Source: Cupriavidus sp. (GTDB lineage Bacteria > Pseudomonadota > Gammaproteobacteria > Burkholderiales > Burkholderiaceae). Taken from it: DNA of 64,000 bases. The stretch lies in contig JAPSLP010000008.1 in NCBI GenBank assembly GCA_031180665.1, positions 62,001 through 126,000 on the forward strand, written 5' to 3'. The notes below the pieces were generated by a model. It did not search any database. It was not told the origin of the DNA and saw only the letters and a list, made by a program, of their open reading frames with translations. The stretch's first letter is position 1; the number at the start of each line of letters is the position of its first letter. Made by a program: the position numbers and the translations under genes. Positions 17,958 through 28,400 of this stretch are shown piece by piece.

Positions 17958-18604
17958 GTGCGGATTCCTTTGGGCGTCAGCACGCGCTGCAACCATTGCA
18001 GGCACACGTCCGCCACGATGGCGAGCAGGCTGACCAGAACGGCGCCCACCGCGAGTTTGCTCATATTGCTCTGGCTGATCGCTTGCAGGATCAGCACGCC
18101 GAGACCGCCGGCGCCGATCAGCGCGGCGATGGTGGCCACGCCGATGTTCATCACCACCGCGGTGCGCACACCGCCGAGGATCACCGGCACCGCCAGCGGC
18201 AGGTCGACCAGACGCATGCGTTGCCAGGTGGTCATGCCGATGCCGCGCCCCGCCTCCTGGATGCCGCTGTCGATGCCGGCCAGCGCCACATAGGTGTTGC
18301 GCAGGATCGGCAGCAACGAATACAGGAACACCGCGGTGACGGCCGGCAGGTAGCCGAGCGCGTGGCCGAAGCGCGCGAACACCGGGATCATCAGCCCGAA
18401 CAGGGCGATCGACGGGATCGTCAGCACCACCGTGGCCAGCGTCATCATCGGCGTGGCCAGCCAGCGCCAGCGCGTGGCCAGGATGCCGAGCGGCACGCCG
18501 ATCAGGATCGCCAGCCCGACTGCTGCGCCGACCAGCGCGAGATGCTCGCCGGTCATCTTCAGCAGCGTCGGCCAGCTGTGTTGCAGATAGGAAATCAGGT
18601 CCAT
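17954..18604 (-). CDS. Osmoprotectant ABC importer, permease subunit (second)
   Basis: A 216-residue inner-membrane permease with about six hydrophobic segments. It has the ABC EAA-type loop (GIQEAGRGIGMTTWQRMRLVDLPLAVP) that contacts the ATPase. Its length and sequence fit the OpuCB/YehW family. It lies third in the operon, 30 bases after the substrate-binding gene, and overlaps the ATPase start by 4 bases. Confidence 0.92.
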   Translation of the reverse strand: MDLISYLQHSWPTLLKMTGEHLALVGAAVGLAILIGVPLGILATRWRWLATPMMTLATVVLTIPSIALFGLMIPVFARFGHALGYLPAVTAVFLYSLLPILRNTYVALAGIDSGIQEAGRGIGMTTWQRMRLVDLPLAVPVILGGVRTAVVMNIGVATIAALIGAGGLGVLILQAISQSNMSKLAVGAVLVSLLAIVADVCLQWLQRVLTPKGIRT

Positions 18605-18634
18605 GGATTGTCCGTGGTTGTCCCGGCCGGGGCG

Positions 18635-19552
18635 TCAGATCAGCCCGTGCTGGCGCAGGAAGTCGGCCGCGACGGCATCGACCGGTTTCTGTTCGATGTC
18701 GACGCGGTAGTTCATCTCCGTCATCGACGCGTTATCGAGCGCCGCGGCCAGCGCGTTCAGCAGCTCGGCCAGCTGCGGATGCGCGTCGAGCACCGCCTTG
18801 CGCACCACCGGCACCGCCTGGTAGGCCGGGAAGAAGCCCTTGTCGTCGCGCAGCAGCACCAGGTCGAAGCCCTTGACGCGGCCGTCGGTGGCGTAGACCA
18901 GGCCGGTCTCGACCTGATCGTTGCGCAGCGCGGTGTAGACCAGGCCCGGATCGAGCTGGATCACGTCGCGCCGCGTCCACGGCAGCCCGTAGGCGGCCTT
19001 CAGCGGCTCCAGGCCGTCGGGCCGCGCGGCGAACTCCATGTCGACCGCGAAGGAATGGCGCTTGTCCTCGCCGCCGGCGCGAATCCTGTCCGCGAGCTCG
19101 GACAGCGTGCTCACGCCGGCCGCTTCGGCACGGTGGCGCGGCATCGCCAGCGCATAGGTGTTGTTGATCGTCGAAGGCTGCAGCCACACCAGGCCCTTGG
19201 CCGCATCGAGCGACTTGACGCGGGCGTAGCTCTGCTCGGCATCGAGCTTCTCTTCGACGCGGTTGAAGACGATCAGCGCGGTCCCGGTGTAGTCCCACAC
19301 CACGTCGAGCTGGCCGCTCTCCATCGCCTGGCGCATCAGCGTGCTGCCCAGGCCCGCGGTCAGCTCGGTGGTCATGCCCTTGGCGCGCAGGTACTGCGAG
19401 GTCATCGACGACAGGATCAGCTGCTCGGTGAAATTCTTGCCGCCGACGCGCACCGGATCGGCGGCCATCGCTGGGGCATTGGCCAGCAGCGCGGCGGCAC
19501 CGAGCAGCGCGGCCAGCCACGTGCGCGGACGAAGCAATCGACTCCGCTTCAT
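18635..19552 (-). CDS. Osmoprotectant ABC importer, periplasmic substrate-binding protein (OpuAC type)
   Basis: A 305-residue periplasmic protein. The signal peptide spans about residues 1-33 (twin-Arg-rich start, hydrophobic AALLGAAALLA, cleavage after AMAAD). The mature part begins VRVGGKNFTEQLILSSMTSQYL, the hallmark of OpuAC/ProX proteins, followed by DVVWDYTGTAL. The ATG at 19552 has an ideal GAGGAG site six bases upstream. An ATG at 19579 would overlap the preceding permease by ATGA but has no site of its own. Confidence 0.92.
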   Translation of the reverse strand: MKRSRLLRPRTWLAALLGAAALLANAPAMAADPVRVGGKNFTEQLILSSMTSQYLRAKGMTTELTAGLGSTLMRQAMESGQLDVVWDYTGTALIVFNRVEEKLDAEQSYARVKSLDAAKGLVWLQPSTINNTYALAMPRHRAEAAGVSTLSELADRIRAGGEDKRHSFAVDMEFAARPDGLEPLKAAYGLPWTRRDVIQLDPGLVYTALRNDQVETGLVYATDGRVKGFDLVLLRDDKGFFPAYQAVPVVRKAVLDAHPQLAELLNALAAALDNASMTEMNYRVDIEQKPVDAVAADFLRQHGLI

Positions 19553-19575
19553 GTTGTTCTCCTCGATGTTCCGCT

Positions 19576-20292
19576 TCATGCCGCCAGCCCTCGCCGGCGC
19601 AGATAGAAGCGCCCGCCCGCGGCGAACAGCGCGTCGAGCGCCAGCGCCAGCAGCGCGGTGGCCGCGGCGCCGAGCAGCAGCAGCGACGGCTTGTTCAGGT
19701 AGATGCCCGGGAAGATCAGTTCGCCCAGGCTGTTGGCACCGATCAGGAACGACAGCGGCACGGTGCCGACGTTGATCACCAGGCTGGTACGCACGCCGGC
19801 CAGGATCACCGGCATCGCGTTGGGCAGTTCGACCCGCAGCAGCCGCTGGCGCGGCGTCATGCCGATGCCCTTGGCCGCTTCGAGCAGCGCCGGCGGCAGG
19901 CCGCGCAGCCCCTCGCAGGTATTGCGCACGATCGGCAGCAGCGAGGCGAGCCACAGCGCCAGCACCGCGGGCCGCTCGCCGATGCCGAGCACGGCCAGCG
20001 ACAGCGCCAGCACCGCCAGCGACGGCACGGTATTGCCGATGTTGAAGACCTGCATCAGCCGGTCGGCCCAGCGCCGCAGCGCCGGGCGCGACAGCAGGAT
20101 GCCGGCCGGCACGCCGGTGGCAAGCGCCAGCGCCATCGACCACGCCACCAGGCGCAGGTGATCGGCCACGTCGTAAAGCAGGCGTTCGCGGTGCTCGGCG
20201 ATCGTGTCGATGCCGACCCAGGCCAGCAGGCCCGCCAGTGCCAACACGATGAAACCGGCCCAGCCGAGTCCACGCCAGATTCGCAGAGACAT
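19576..20292 (-). CDS. Osmoprotectant ABC importer, permease subunit (first)
   Basis: A 238-residue permease paralogous to the second one. Its EAA loop reads ALLEAAKGIGMTPRQRLLRVELP, and the conserved NIGNTVPSLAVLALSL segment lies in the middle. An extra N-terminal membrane helix (GFIVLALAGLLAWVGI) precedes the core. The ATG at 20292 follows GGGAGGAAAG. The longer upstream reading is compositional noise. It is the first gene of the operon permease-receptor-permease-ATPase. Confidence 0.9.
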   Translation of the reverse strand: MSLRIWRGLGWAGFIVLALAGLLAWVGIDTIAEHRERLLYDVADHLRLVAWSMALALATGVPAGILLSRPALRRWADRLMQVFNIGNTVPSLAVLALSLAVLGIGERPAVLALWLASLLPIVRNTCEGLRGLPPALLEAAKGIGMTPRQRLLRVELPNAMPVILAGVRTSLVINVGTVPLSFLIGANSLGELIFPGIYLNKPSLLLLGAAATALLALALDALFAAGGRFYLRRRGLAA

Positions 20293-21111
20293 CTTTCCTC
20301 CCGTAAGCCGACCGGCGTCGCGATCGGCGCGCCGCATGATCGACGACAAGCGGCGACCAAAGCGCGGCGCGACGGCCGCGACGGCGGTCCATGAAGGGAC
20401 GGCGGCAACGGACCAGCGCGATGGCAAGACCCGATGGGCGGGCATTCGCCATGGCGACGGACCCGGCCGGGTCCAGGCTAGATTGGTGCTGCCCGCCATG
20501 ACCGGCGGGATGCCGGCGGACGGACGAGGGGCGCCCATTGCCGCGAAGGGGCGAGGCGATGGGGGCCCGGTGACGGACCGCGGGGCCGCCCGGAACGGGC
20601 GGGCGCCAGCGGCCCTGGCGCGGCGCTGCGGGTCGGCGCGACGGTCGGGCGACGGCGGACGCGGCGGCCGGCGGTGAGCCGGGCTACGCGTGGACGGTCG
20701 CGGACGGTCGGTCAGACCTCGCAGGCCATTGGCAGCGCAAAATTGAAGGTTCCGACGCGCCGCCGGTCAATCGGCCGGGGTCGCAAAACGGCCACGGGGA
20801 GCGCGAAGCTCAAGCGGCTAATTTGCAACAACGGATGGCAAAGAGGTGGCTATTCTAACCAACTTCAGCGATCTTGTCACCCCGTCCGCCAACGGGCGGC
20901 TTGATGGCGTCATTTCGGCCTTTCGCGGCCGGATGAGAACATCGGAAAAGGCCGCCTGCCGTGTTCCATTCCTGACCATAAAGTAACGTCGATCGTCCCA
21001 TTCACGGAACGATCTTTTGCCCGTCGCCCGGCTACCGCTTTTCCGCCAAACCCTTACATTGACTGGGTAACGCGGCGCGAGGCGCCGCTCGCCAAGACAC
21101 AGGAGATCGAC
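20293..21111. other. 819-base region without a recognisable gene
   Basis: This gap lies between the divergent osmoprotectant operon and pirin genes. Reading frames here look like GC-rich noise with no domain. The stretch from about 20735 to 21060 is less GC-rich. It includes small inverted repeats, such as GATCGT/ACGATC around 20990-21015, and a TTGACT string at 21059-21064. It presumably carries the promoters of both units; I cannot assign exact sites. Confidence 0.5.
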
Positions 21112-22044
21112 ATGGACGACATCCGCAACCTGAACGACGTGACCACCGTCCCGGCCACCGCCGAGGAATCGGTGCAGCGCACCCGCACCATCGACCGCGT
21201 GGTGCGCGGCATCGCCACCTCCGACGGCGCCGGCGTCAAGCTGACCCGCGTGCTGACGCAGAACCTGCAGCGCCGGCTGGACCCGTTCCTGATGCTCGAC
21301 GCCTTCGGCACCGACCGGGCGGACGACTACATCGGCGGCTTCCCGGCCCACCCGCATCGCGGCTTCGAGACCATCACCTACATGCTGGCCGGGCGTATGC
21401 GCCATCGCGACAGCGCCGGCAACGAGGGCCTGCTGGAGAACGGCGGCGCGCAGTGGATGGTGGCCGGCGCCGGCGTGGTGCATTCGGAGATGCCGGAACA
21501 GCAGGACGGGCGCATGGAGGGCTTCCAGCTGTGGCTGAACCTGCCGGCCAGCGACAAGATGACCGCGCCCTGGTACCGCGACCTGCCGGCCGCGGCGATC
21601 CCGACCGTGGCGCTGCCGGGCGGCGCCGTGGTGCGCGTGCTGGCGGGCGCCTCGCACGGCGTGCAGGGCGCGATGACGCGGCCCGTCACCGAGCCGCTGT
21701 ATCTGGACGTCGCACTGCCCGCCGGGCAATCGTTCGCGCAGGCGCTGCCGGCCGGGCATAACGCCTTCGTCTACGTGTATCGGGGCGAGGTCAGCATCGG
21801 CCAGGGGGATGCCCTGGCCGCGCTCGATGCGCAACGGATGGGCGTGCTGGCCAACGAGGCCGATGCCGACGGCGTGATCGTCAAGGCCACGCAGGATGCG
21901 CGCTTCCTGCTGGTCGCCGGCAAGCCGCTGGGCGAGCCGATCGTGCAGTACGGGCCGTTCGTGATGAACAGCGAGGCGCAGATCCACCAGGCGCTGAGCG
22001 ATTTCCGCGACGGGCGGTTCGAGTCGGGCGCACGGGCATCCTGA
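21112..22044 (+). CDS. Pirin family protein
   Basis: A 310-residue bicupin. The metal-binding histidines are present in FPAHPHRGFETITYMLAG (near 75-92) and in GAGVVHSEMPE (near 120-130). The N-terminal segment (RTRTIDRVVRG) is typical of bacterial pirins. Some homologues oxidise quercetin, while others act as redox-sensitive regulators; the role here is unknown. The gene stands alone, with good SD-like sequence (ACAGGAGATCGAC) before the ATG. Confidence 0.9.
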   Translation: MDDIRNLNDVTTVPATAEESVQRTRTIDRVVRGIATSDGAGVKLTRVLTQNLQRRLDPFLMLDAFGTDRADDYIGGFPAHPHRGFETITYMLAGRMRHRDSAGNEGLLENGGAQWMVAGAGVVHSEMPEQQDGRMEGFQLWLNLPASDKMTAPWYRDLPAAAIPTVALPGGAVVRVLAGASHGVQGAMTRPVTEPLYLDVALPAGQSFAQALPAGHNAFVYVYRGEVSIGQGDALAALDAQRMGVLANEADADGVIVKATQDARFLLVAGKPLGEPIVQYGPFVMNSEAQIHQALSDFRDGRFESGARAS

Positions 22045-22055
22045 TGCGGTAATCC

Positions 22056-22125
22056 CGTCGTTCCCGCGCATGCAGGAATCCAGCGTCTTCAAGAGCCGCT
22101 GGGTCCCCGCTTTCGTGGGAACGAC
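22056..22125. repeat. Mosaic 70-bp dispersed repeat, copy 2
   Basis: Same length and order of parts as the element at 8239-8308: a CGTCGTTCCCG start, ATCCAGCGTCTTCAAGAGCC in the middle and CTGGGTCCCCGC near the end. The stems are less perfect here. It lies between the convergent pirin and tctA genes. Confidence 0.75.
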
Positions 22126-22134
22126 AAGCGCGCC

Positions 22135-23658
22135 CTACCCGTTCCCCTCCACCGCCGCCACCCCCTTCCCCTTGCGCAGCCGCGCCCGCAGGTCGCCGAT
22201 CATCGGCCAGACCAGCACCAGGATGGCCAGCGTCATGATGGTGCCCACCAGTCCGTTGGACCAGAAGATATCGATCGAGCCCGACGACACCAGCATGGTC
22301 TGCCGGAACGCGTCCTCGGCGCGGTCGCCCAGCACCAGCGCGAGCACCAGCGGGGCCAGCGGATAGTCGAGCTTCTTGAGCACATAGCCGATCACGCCGA
22401 AGCCCAGCATCAGCCAGACGTCGAACAGCGCGTTGTTGACCGTGTAGGCGCCGATCGCGCAGACCACCAGGATCAGCGGCGCGATGATCGAGAACGGGAT
22501 GCGCAGGATCGCGGCGAACAGCGGCACCGTCGACAGCACCACCAGCAGCCCGACGATATTGCCCAGATACATGCTGGCGATCAGCCCCCAGACGAACGGA
22601 CCCTGCTCCTGGAACAGCAGCGGGCCGGGCTGCAGGCCCCAGATCATCAGCCCGCCCAGCAGCACCGCGGCGGTCGCCGAGCCCGGAATGCCCAGCGCCA
22701 GCATCGGCAGCAGCGCGCTGGTGCCGGCCGCATGCGCGGCGGTCTCGGGCGCCACCACGCCCTCGATATTGCCCTTGCCGAACGAGTCCGGATCGCGCGC
22801 CATCCGCTTGGCCACGCCATAGCCCATGAACGACGCCGCGGTCGCGCCGCCCGGCGTGATGCCGAGCCAGCAGCCGATCGCCGACGAGCGCAGCACCGTC
22901 ATCCAGTAGCGCGGCAGTTCGGCCCAGGTGCGCAGCACCACCTTCAGGTCGATGCGCGCCTGCTTGCCGCGGAAGGCCACGCCCTCCTCCATCGTCATCA
23001 GGATCTCGCTGATGCCGAACAGCCCGATCACCGCCACCAGGAAGTCGAAGCCGCGCAGCAACTCGGTCGAGCCGAAGGTCATGCGCAGCGTGCCGGAGAC
23101 CGTGTCCATGCCGACCGCCGCCAGCAGGAAGCCCACGCACATCGCGATCAGGATCTTGGGCTTGGCTTCCTTGCCCATGCCGACGAAGCTGCAGAAGGTC
23201 AGCAGATAGACGGCGAAATATTCCGGCGGCCCGAAGCGCAGCGCGAATTTCGCCACCAGTGGCGCCAGGCAGGTGATCAACAGCACGCCGGCCATCGCGC
23301 CCAGGCACGAGCCGGTAAACGCCGAGGTCAGTGCCCGGCCCGCCTCGCCGCGCTGCGCCAGCGGGTAGCCGTCGAAGGTGGTCGCCACCGACCAGGCCTC
23401 GCCCGGGATATTGAACAGGATCGACGTGATCGCGCCGCCGAACAGCGCGCCCCAGTAGATGCAGGACAGCATGATGATGGCCGAGGTCGGATCCATCGAG
23501 AACGTCAGCGGCAGCAGGATCGCGACGCCGTTGGGGCCGCCCAGCCCGGGCAGCACGCCGACCACGATGCCCAGCAGGATGCCGACGAACATCAGGCCGA
23601 TGTTCTGCCACGACAGCGCGACCGAGAAGCCGTGCATCAGCGCGTTGAATTCCTCCAT
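22135..23658 (-). CDS. tctA: Tripartite tricarboxylate transporter, large membrane subunit TctA
   Basis: The 507-residue channel subunit of a TTT carrier, with many hydrophobic segments. The family signatures GVLPGLGGPNGVAILLP near the N-terminus and the matching LGIPGSATAAVLLGGLMIWGLQPGP in the second half are clear. It lies 9 bases after tctB. It is the last gene of the unit aminotransferase-dehydrogenase-tctC-tctB-tctA. The C-terminus ends in a short charged tail. Confidence 0.95.
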   Translation of the reverse strand: MEEFNALMHGFSVALSWQNIGLMFVGILLGIVVGVLPGLGGPNGVAILLPLTFSMDPTSAIIMLSCIYWGALFGGAITSILFNIPGEAWSVATTFDGYPLAQRGEAGRALTSAFTGSCLGAMAGVLLITCLAPLVAKFALRFGPPEYFAVYLLTFCSFVGMGKEAKPKILIAMCVGFLLAAVGMDTVSGTLRMTFGSTELLRGFDFLVAVIGLFGISEILMTMEEGVAFRGKQARIDLKVVLRTWAELPRYWMTVLRSSAIGCWLGITPGGATAASFMGYGVAKRMARDPDSFGKGNIEGVVAPETAAHAAGTSALLPMLALGIPGSATAAVLLGGLMIWGLQPGPLLFQEQGPFVWGLIASMYLGNIVGLLVVLSTVPLFAAILRIPFSIIAPLILVVCAIGAYTVNNALFDVWLMLGFGVIGYVLKKLDYPLAPLVLALVLGDRAEDAFRQTMLVSSGSIDIFWSNGLVGTIMTLAILVLVWPMIGDLRARLRKGKGVAAVEGNG

Positions 23659-23667
23659 GGTGCCCTC

Positions 23668-24198
23668 CTAGAAGCCGAGCGCCGCTTCCAGCGGGCCCTT
23701 CGGCAGCGGCACCCGGAACTGGATCTCGAAGATCCAGAACAGCACCAGATTGATCCCCGCGCCCAGCAGCACCGCGCGCCACCATTCGGCCTTGCCCACG
23801 GCCATCATGAAGCCGGCGATGAAGATCGCCGACGCGACATAGATGCCGAGCCAGCCGATCAGCGCGACATAGACCGACAGCGGCAGCAGGATCACGCAGA
23901 CCTGCCGCAATTGCTGCCAACTGGCGAAGACGGCATCGGCCGGCGTGCGCCACGCCTGCCATGCCACGGCCAGGCTGCACACCAGCACGATCGCGCCGAC
24001 GCGCAGCGGAAAGTAGCCGGCCTCCGGGCCGTCGGCGGCCCAGCCCGCGCCGATGCGGTGGTTGCTCCAGATCACCACCGCGGCGCCCGCCAGCAGCAGC
24101 GCGGCCACCACCAGCTCGACCGCGCGCAGCGACACGCCGCGCGCTTGCACGTCGGCGTCGACGCCGGCGGCGCCCGCATGCTCTTGCTGTGTTTCCAT
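23668..24198 (-). CDS. tctB: Tripartite tricarboxylate transporter, small membrane subunit TctB
   Basis: A 176-residue protein with four predicted membrane helices (about residues 27-45, 68-85, 101-140 as a pair, and 147-165). It carries the DUF1468/TctB pattern, including GPEAGYFPLRVG after the first helix. It partners TctA in the inner membrane. It lies between tctC and tctA on the same strand. Confidence 0.9.
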   Translation of the reverse strand: METQQEHAGAAGVDADVQARGVSLRAVELVVAALLLAGAAVVIWSNHRIGAGWAADGPEAGYFPLRVGAIVLVCSLAVAWQAWRTPADAVFASWQQLRQVCVILLPLSVYVALIGWLGIYVASAIFIAGFMMAVGKAEWWRAVLLGAGINLVLFWIFEIQFRVPLPKGPLEAALGF

Positions 24199-24265
24199 CG
24201 AAAGCTCTCCCAGTCGGTGCGCGCGGCGGGCCGTAGGCCGGCCGCGCGTCGTTGGCGGTGCCGGA

Positions 24266-25285
24266 TCAGCGCGCGGCCATGAAGCCCGCTTCCTTCAGGA
24301 TGTCGCGGTGTGCGTTCTCGTCCCTGGCGAGGAAGTCCTCGAGCGGCTTGCCGGCGAGGAATTCGCTCTTGAGCGCATTGCGCTCGAGATACTCCTTCCA
24401 CTCCGGCGTGGCGACGATCTTGCGCATCAGCTCGACGTAGTACTTCTGCTGATCGGGCGTGATGCCGCCGGGCATCATGAACACGCGCAGCATCTGGTAC
24501 TGGACGTCGAGCCCCTGCTCCTTGCAGGTCGGCACGTCGCGCCAGCTCTGCGACTGGGTGACCTTGGTGGTGTAGCCCATCCGTTCGGGCGCGAACACGC
24601 ACAGCGCGCGATGCTCGCCGGCGCGCCACTGGCCGATCGATTCGGACGGGTTGTTGACGTTGGCGTCGATGTGCTTGCCCGAGAGCTGCGTGGCCGCCTC
24701 GCCGCCGCCCTTGTACGGCACGTAGATGAATTTGGCGCCGGTCTTCTTCTGGATCAGCGTGGTGATAATCTGGTCCTCGCGCTTGGAGCTGGTGCCGCCC
24801 ATCTTGACCTTGCCGGCACCGGCCTTGGCACCCTCGACGAATTCGGCGACGGTCTTGTACGGCGCCTCGGCGTTGGTCCACAGCACGAACTCGTCCTGCG
24901 CCACCATCGCGATCGGCGTCAGGTCGCGCCAGCTGAACGGCAGGTGGCTGACCATCGGTACCGTGTACAGCGCCGACGAGGTCACCAGCAGCTTGTGCGC
25001 ATTGCCCTGCGATGCCTTGGTGTCCATCAGGCCCTCGGCACCGCTGGCGCCGGCCTTGTTCACCACGATCACCGGCTGGTTCATCAGCTTGTGCTTGGCG
25101 ATGATGCTCTGGATCGAACGCGCCATCTGGTCGGAGGCGCCGCCCGCGCTGAACGGCACGACGATCTCGACCGGCTTGGCCGGCTCCCATGCCCACGCCG
25201 CGGCCGGCGCGCCGCCGATCGCGAGCGCGACCGCGCCGAACGCCAGCATCGAATGCTTGCCCTGCTTGCTGTGCTTGCTTTGCAT
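24266..25285 (-). CDS. tctC: Tripartite tricarboxylate transporter receptor TctC/Bug
   Basis: The 339-residue periplasmic receptor of the adjacent TctAB. The signal peptide (residues 1-32; AFGAVALAIGGAPAAAWA) is followed by the mature EPAKPVEIVVPFSAGGASDQ. YVPYKGGGEAATQLSGKH is the usual ligand loop. The ATG at 25285 follows a GAGGAGACAGG site. Ligand unknown; the co-encoded aminotransferase and 2-hydroxyacid dehydrogenase point to a small hydroxy- or keto-acid. Confidence 0.92.
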   Translation of the reverse strand: MQSKHSKQGKHSMLAFGAVALAIGGAPAAAWAWEPAKPVEIVVPFSAGGASDQMARSIQSIIAKHKLMNQPVIVVNKAGASGAEGLMDTKASQGNAHKLLVTSSALYTVPMVSHLPFSWRDLTPIAMVAQDEFVLWTNAEAPYKTVAEFVEGAKAGAGKVKMGGTSSKREDQIITTLIQKKTGAKFIYVPYKGGGEAATQLSGKHIDANVNNPSESIGQWRAGEHRALCVFAPERMGYTTKVTQSQSWRDVPTCKEQGLDVQYQMLRVFMMPGGITPDQQKYYVELMRKIVATPEWKEYLERNALKSEFLAGKPLEDFLARDENAHRDILKEAGFMAAR

Positions 25286-25435
25286 TGCCTGTCTCCTCGT
25301 TGGAATGTCACATCGGTCCGCCGCTTGCCGGCCGTCGATCGGCCTTGTGCGGTCTGTGCGGCGGACTGGTCGGGTGCCGGCACGGCAACGGTGCCGGTCG
25401 TCCTTCACCCTGCTCTCCCTGCTTCTCCTCCCTCG

Positions 25436-28400
25436 TTACCCCTGCATCGGTGCGCGCGCTGCCCGCGGCGCCAGCGCCGCGGCCAGCACGCGCGCCACAT
25501 GCCATGCCTGCGCGTGGGCACCATCGGCGATCTGATGCCGGCAACTGGTGCCGTCGGCGACCACGATGGCGCCGTCGGCCCGCGCGCGCACGGCCGGCAG
25601 CAGCGACAGCTCGGCCATCGCCATCGAGGCCTCGTAGTGCTCCGCCTCGTAGCCGAAGCTGCCGGCCATGCCGCAGCACGACGAGTTGACCGGCGACACC
25701 TTCAGCTCGGGAATCCACCCCAGCACCGTCTGCACCGGCGTGAAGGCGTCGAAGGCCTTCTGGTGGCAATGGCCGTGCACCAGCGCCTCGCGCTGCGGCA
25801 GCGGCTGCAGCGCCAGTGCTTTCAGGCTCAGGCGGCCGGCCTGGCGCTCGCGCACCAGGAATTCCTCGAACAGGAAGGCGCTGGCCGCCAGCCGCGCCGC
25901 CTCGTCGCCATAGCCGTAGCCGAGGAATTCGTCCCGCAGCGACAGCAGGCACGACGGCTCGAGCCCGACGATGGGCACGCCGCGCGCGACGAACGGCTGC
26001 ACCGCGTCGAGCAGGCGCCGCGCCTCCTGGCGCGCCTGCTCGACCAGTCCCGCGGCCAGGAAGGTGCGGCCGCAGCAGAGCGGACGCTCGCCGGGCCGCA
26101 TCAGCGGATGCACGGTGTAGCCGGCGGCTTCGAGCACGGCCTGCGCGGCGCGTGCGTTCTCGGGCTCCATGTGGTTGTTAAAGGTGTCGACGAACAGCAC
26201 CACCTCCCGATTTCCCCCGGCGGCCGGATCGAGCGACGGATCGTTCGACGGATCGTTCGAAGAAACGGCCAGGGAAGCGGTGTCCGTCGCAGCGCCGGCG
26301 CCGGCAGTGGCCGGGGTGGCATCGCCGCGGCCGGTACGCGCAATCGTCGACAGAAACGAGCGCTGCCAGCGCGGCAGGCTGCGCTGCGGTGCGAAGCCGA
26401 GCGCGCGCCTGCCCCACGCCGACAGCAGCGGAATCCGGTCGGCCAGCGCCATCAGCGCGGGCATGCGGCTCGCCAGCGGCGCATAGCGCGGCATGAACGC
26501 CACCAGCCGGTCGCGCAGCGTCAGCCCGTGGCGCTGTGCCCAGGCATGGCGCGCCTCGATCTTGAAGCGCGCCATGTCGACGCCGGTCGGACAGTCGCGC
26601 TTGCAGCCCTTGCACGACACGCACAGGTCGAGCACCGCCTTGACGTCCTCGCTCGCCAGCCCTGCCTCGCCGAGCTGGCCCGACACCGCGAGGCGCAGCG
26701 TGTTGGCGCGCCCGCGCGTGACATGCTGCTCGTCGCGCGTGATGCGGTAGCTCGGGCACATGGTGCCGGCGTCGAACTTGCGGCAGTGGCCGTTGTTGTT
26801 GCACATCTCGACCGCGGCGGCGAGCCCGCCGGTGCGATCGTCGCCGCTGCCCGGCGGCGTTTCCCCGCCGGTCAGCGGATCGCGCCTGACGTTCCAGGCC
26901 GACCAGTCGAGCGCCGGCTGCAGCGGCAGCCGCCGGTAGCCGGGCGGAAAGCGGAACAGCTCGTGCGTGTCCATCTTCGGCGGCCGCACGATCTTGTCGG
27001 GGTTGAAGCGGTTGTCCGGATCGAACAGCGCCTTGATCTCGCCGAAGGCGGCATGGATGCGCGGGCCGTATTGCCAGGCCACCCATTCGCCCCGGCACAG
27101 GCCATCGCCGTGCTCGCCCGAATAGGCGCCCTTGTACTCGCGCACCAGCGCGGCCGCCTCCTCGGCGATCGCGCGCATCTTCCCGGCGCCGTCGCGGCGC
27201 ATATCGAGGATCGGCCGCACGTGGAGCGTGCCGACGCTGGCGTGCGCATACCAGGTGCCCTCGGTGCCGTGGCGATGGAACACCTCGGTCAGCCGGCGCG
27301 TGTACTCGGCCAGGTGCTGCAGCGGCACCGCGCAGTCCTCGATGAAAGAGACCGGCTTGCCGTCCCCCTTCATGCTCATCATGATGTTCAGGCCCGCCTT
27401 GCGCACTTCCCACAGCGCCTTCTGCGCGCCGGCGTCGGGCATCTTGACCACGGAGCCGGGCAGGCCGAGGTCGCCCATCAGTTCGTCCAGCGCATCGAGG
27501 TCGGCGCGCAGCGCGGCGGCATCCTCGCCGGCGAACTCGACCAGCAGGATCGCCTGCGGCTCGCCGCGCAGCCCCGAGGCAATCACGGGGCGGAAGGCCG
27601 GGTTGGCCATCGACAGGTCGATCATGGTGCGGTCGACCAGCTCGACCGCGACCGGCGCCAGCCCGACGATATGCCGGGTCATGTCCATCGCCTGGTAGAA
27701 GGTCGGGAAATTGACCACGCCCAGCACCTTGTGGGTGGGCAGCGGCGCCAGCTTCAGCGTCAGCTGGCGGCTGTAGGCCAGCGTGCCCTCGGAGCCGACC
27801 AGCAGGTGCGACAGGTTGGCGTGCCCGTCGTCGGTATAGGCGCGCGGATTCTGGCAATCGAACAGATCGATGTTGTAGCCGGCGACGCGGCGCAGCACCT
27901 TGGGCATGCGCTCGGCGATCTCGTCGCGCTCGCGCGTGGCGATGGCGCGCAGTTGCGCCAGCATGGACCGCACGCGCGCATCGGCGGGCGCCTGCGCCAG
28001 CGATCCGAAATGGCATTGCGCGCCGTCGGCCAGCACCGCGTCGATCGCCAGCACGTTGTGCACCATGTTGCCGTAGGCGAGCGAGCGCGAACCGCAGGAG
28101 TTGTTGCCCGCCATGCCGCCGATCGTGCATTGCGCGCCGGTCGAGACATCGACCGGGAACCACAGGCCGTGCGGCTTGAGCCAGGCGTTCAGGTGATCGA
28201 GCACGATGCCCGGCTCCACCGTGACGGTGGCCGCGACCGGATCGAAGTCGATCACCTGGTTCAGCCACTTGCTGTTGTCGATCACCAGCGCCTCGCCGAC
28301 GGTCTGGCCGCACTGGCTGGTGCCGGCGCCGCGCGCCAGCACCGGCGCATGCGCATCGCGCGCGATCTCCAGCGCCAGCAGCAGGTCGCGCTGGTCGCGC

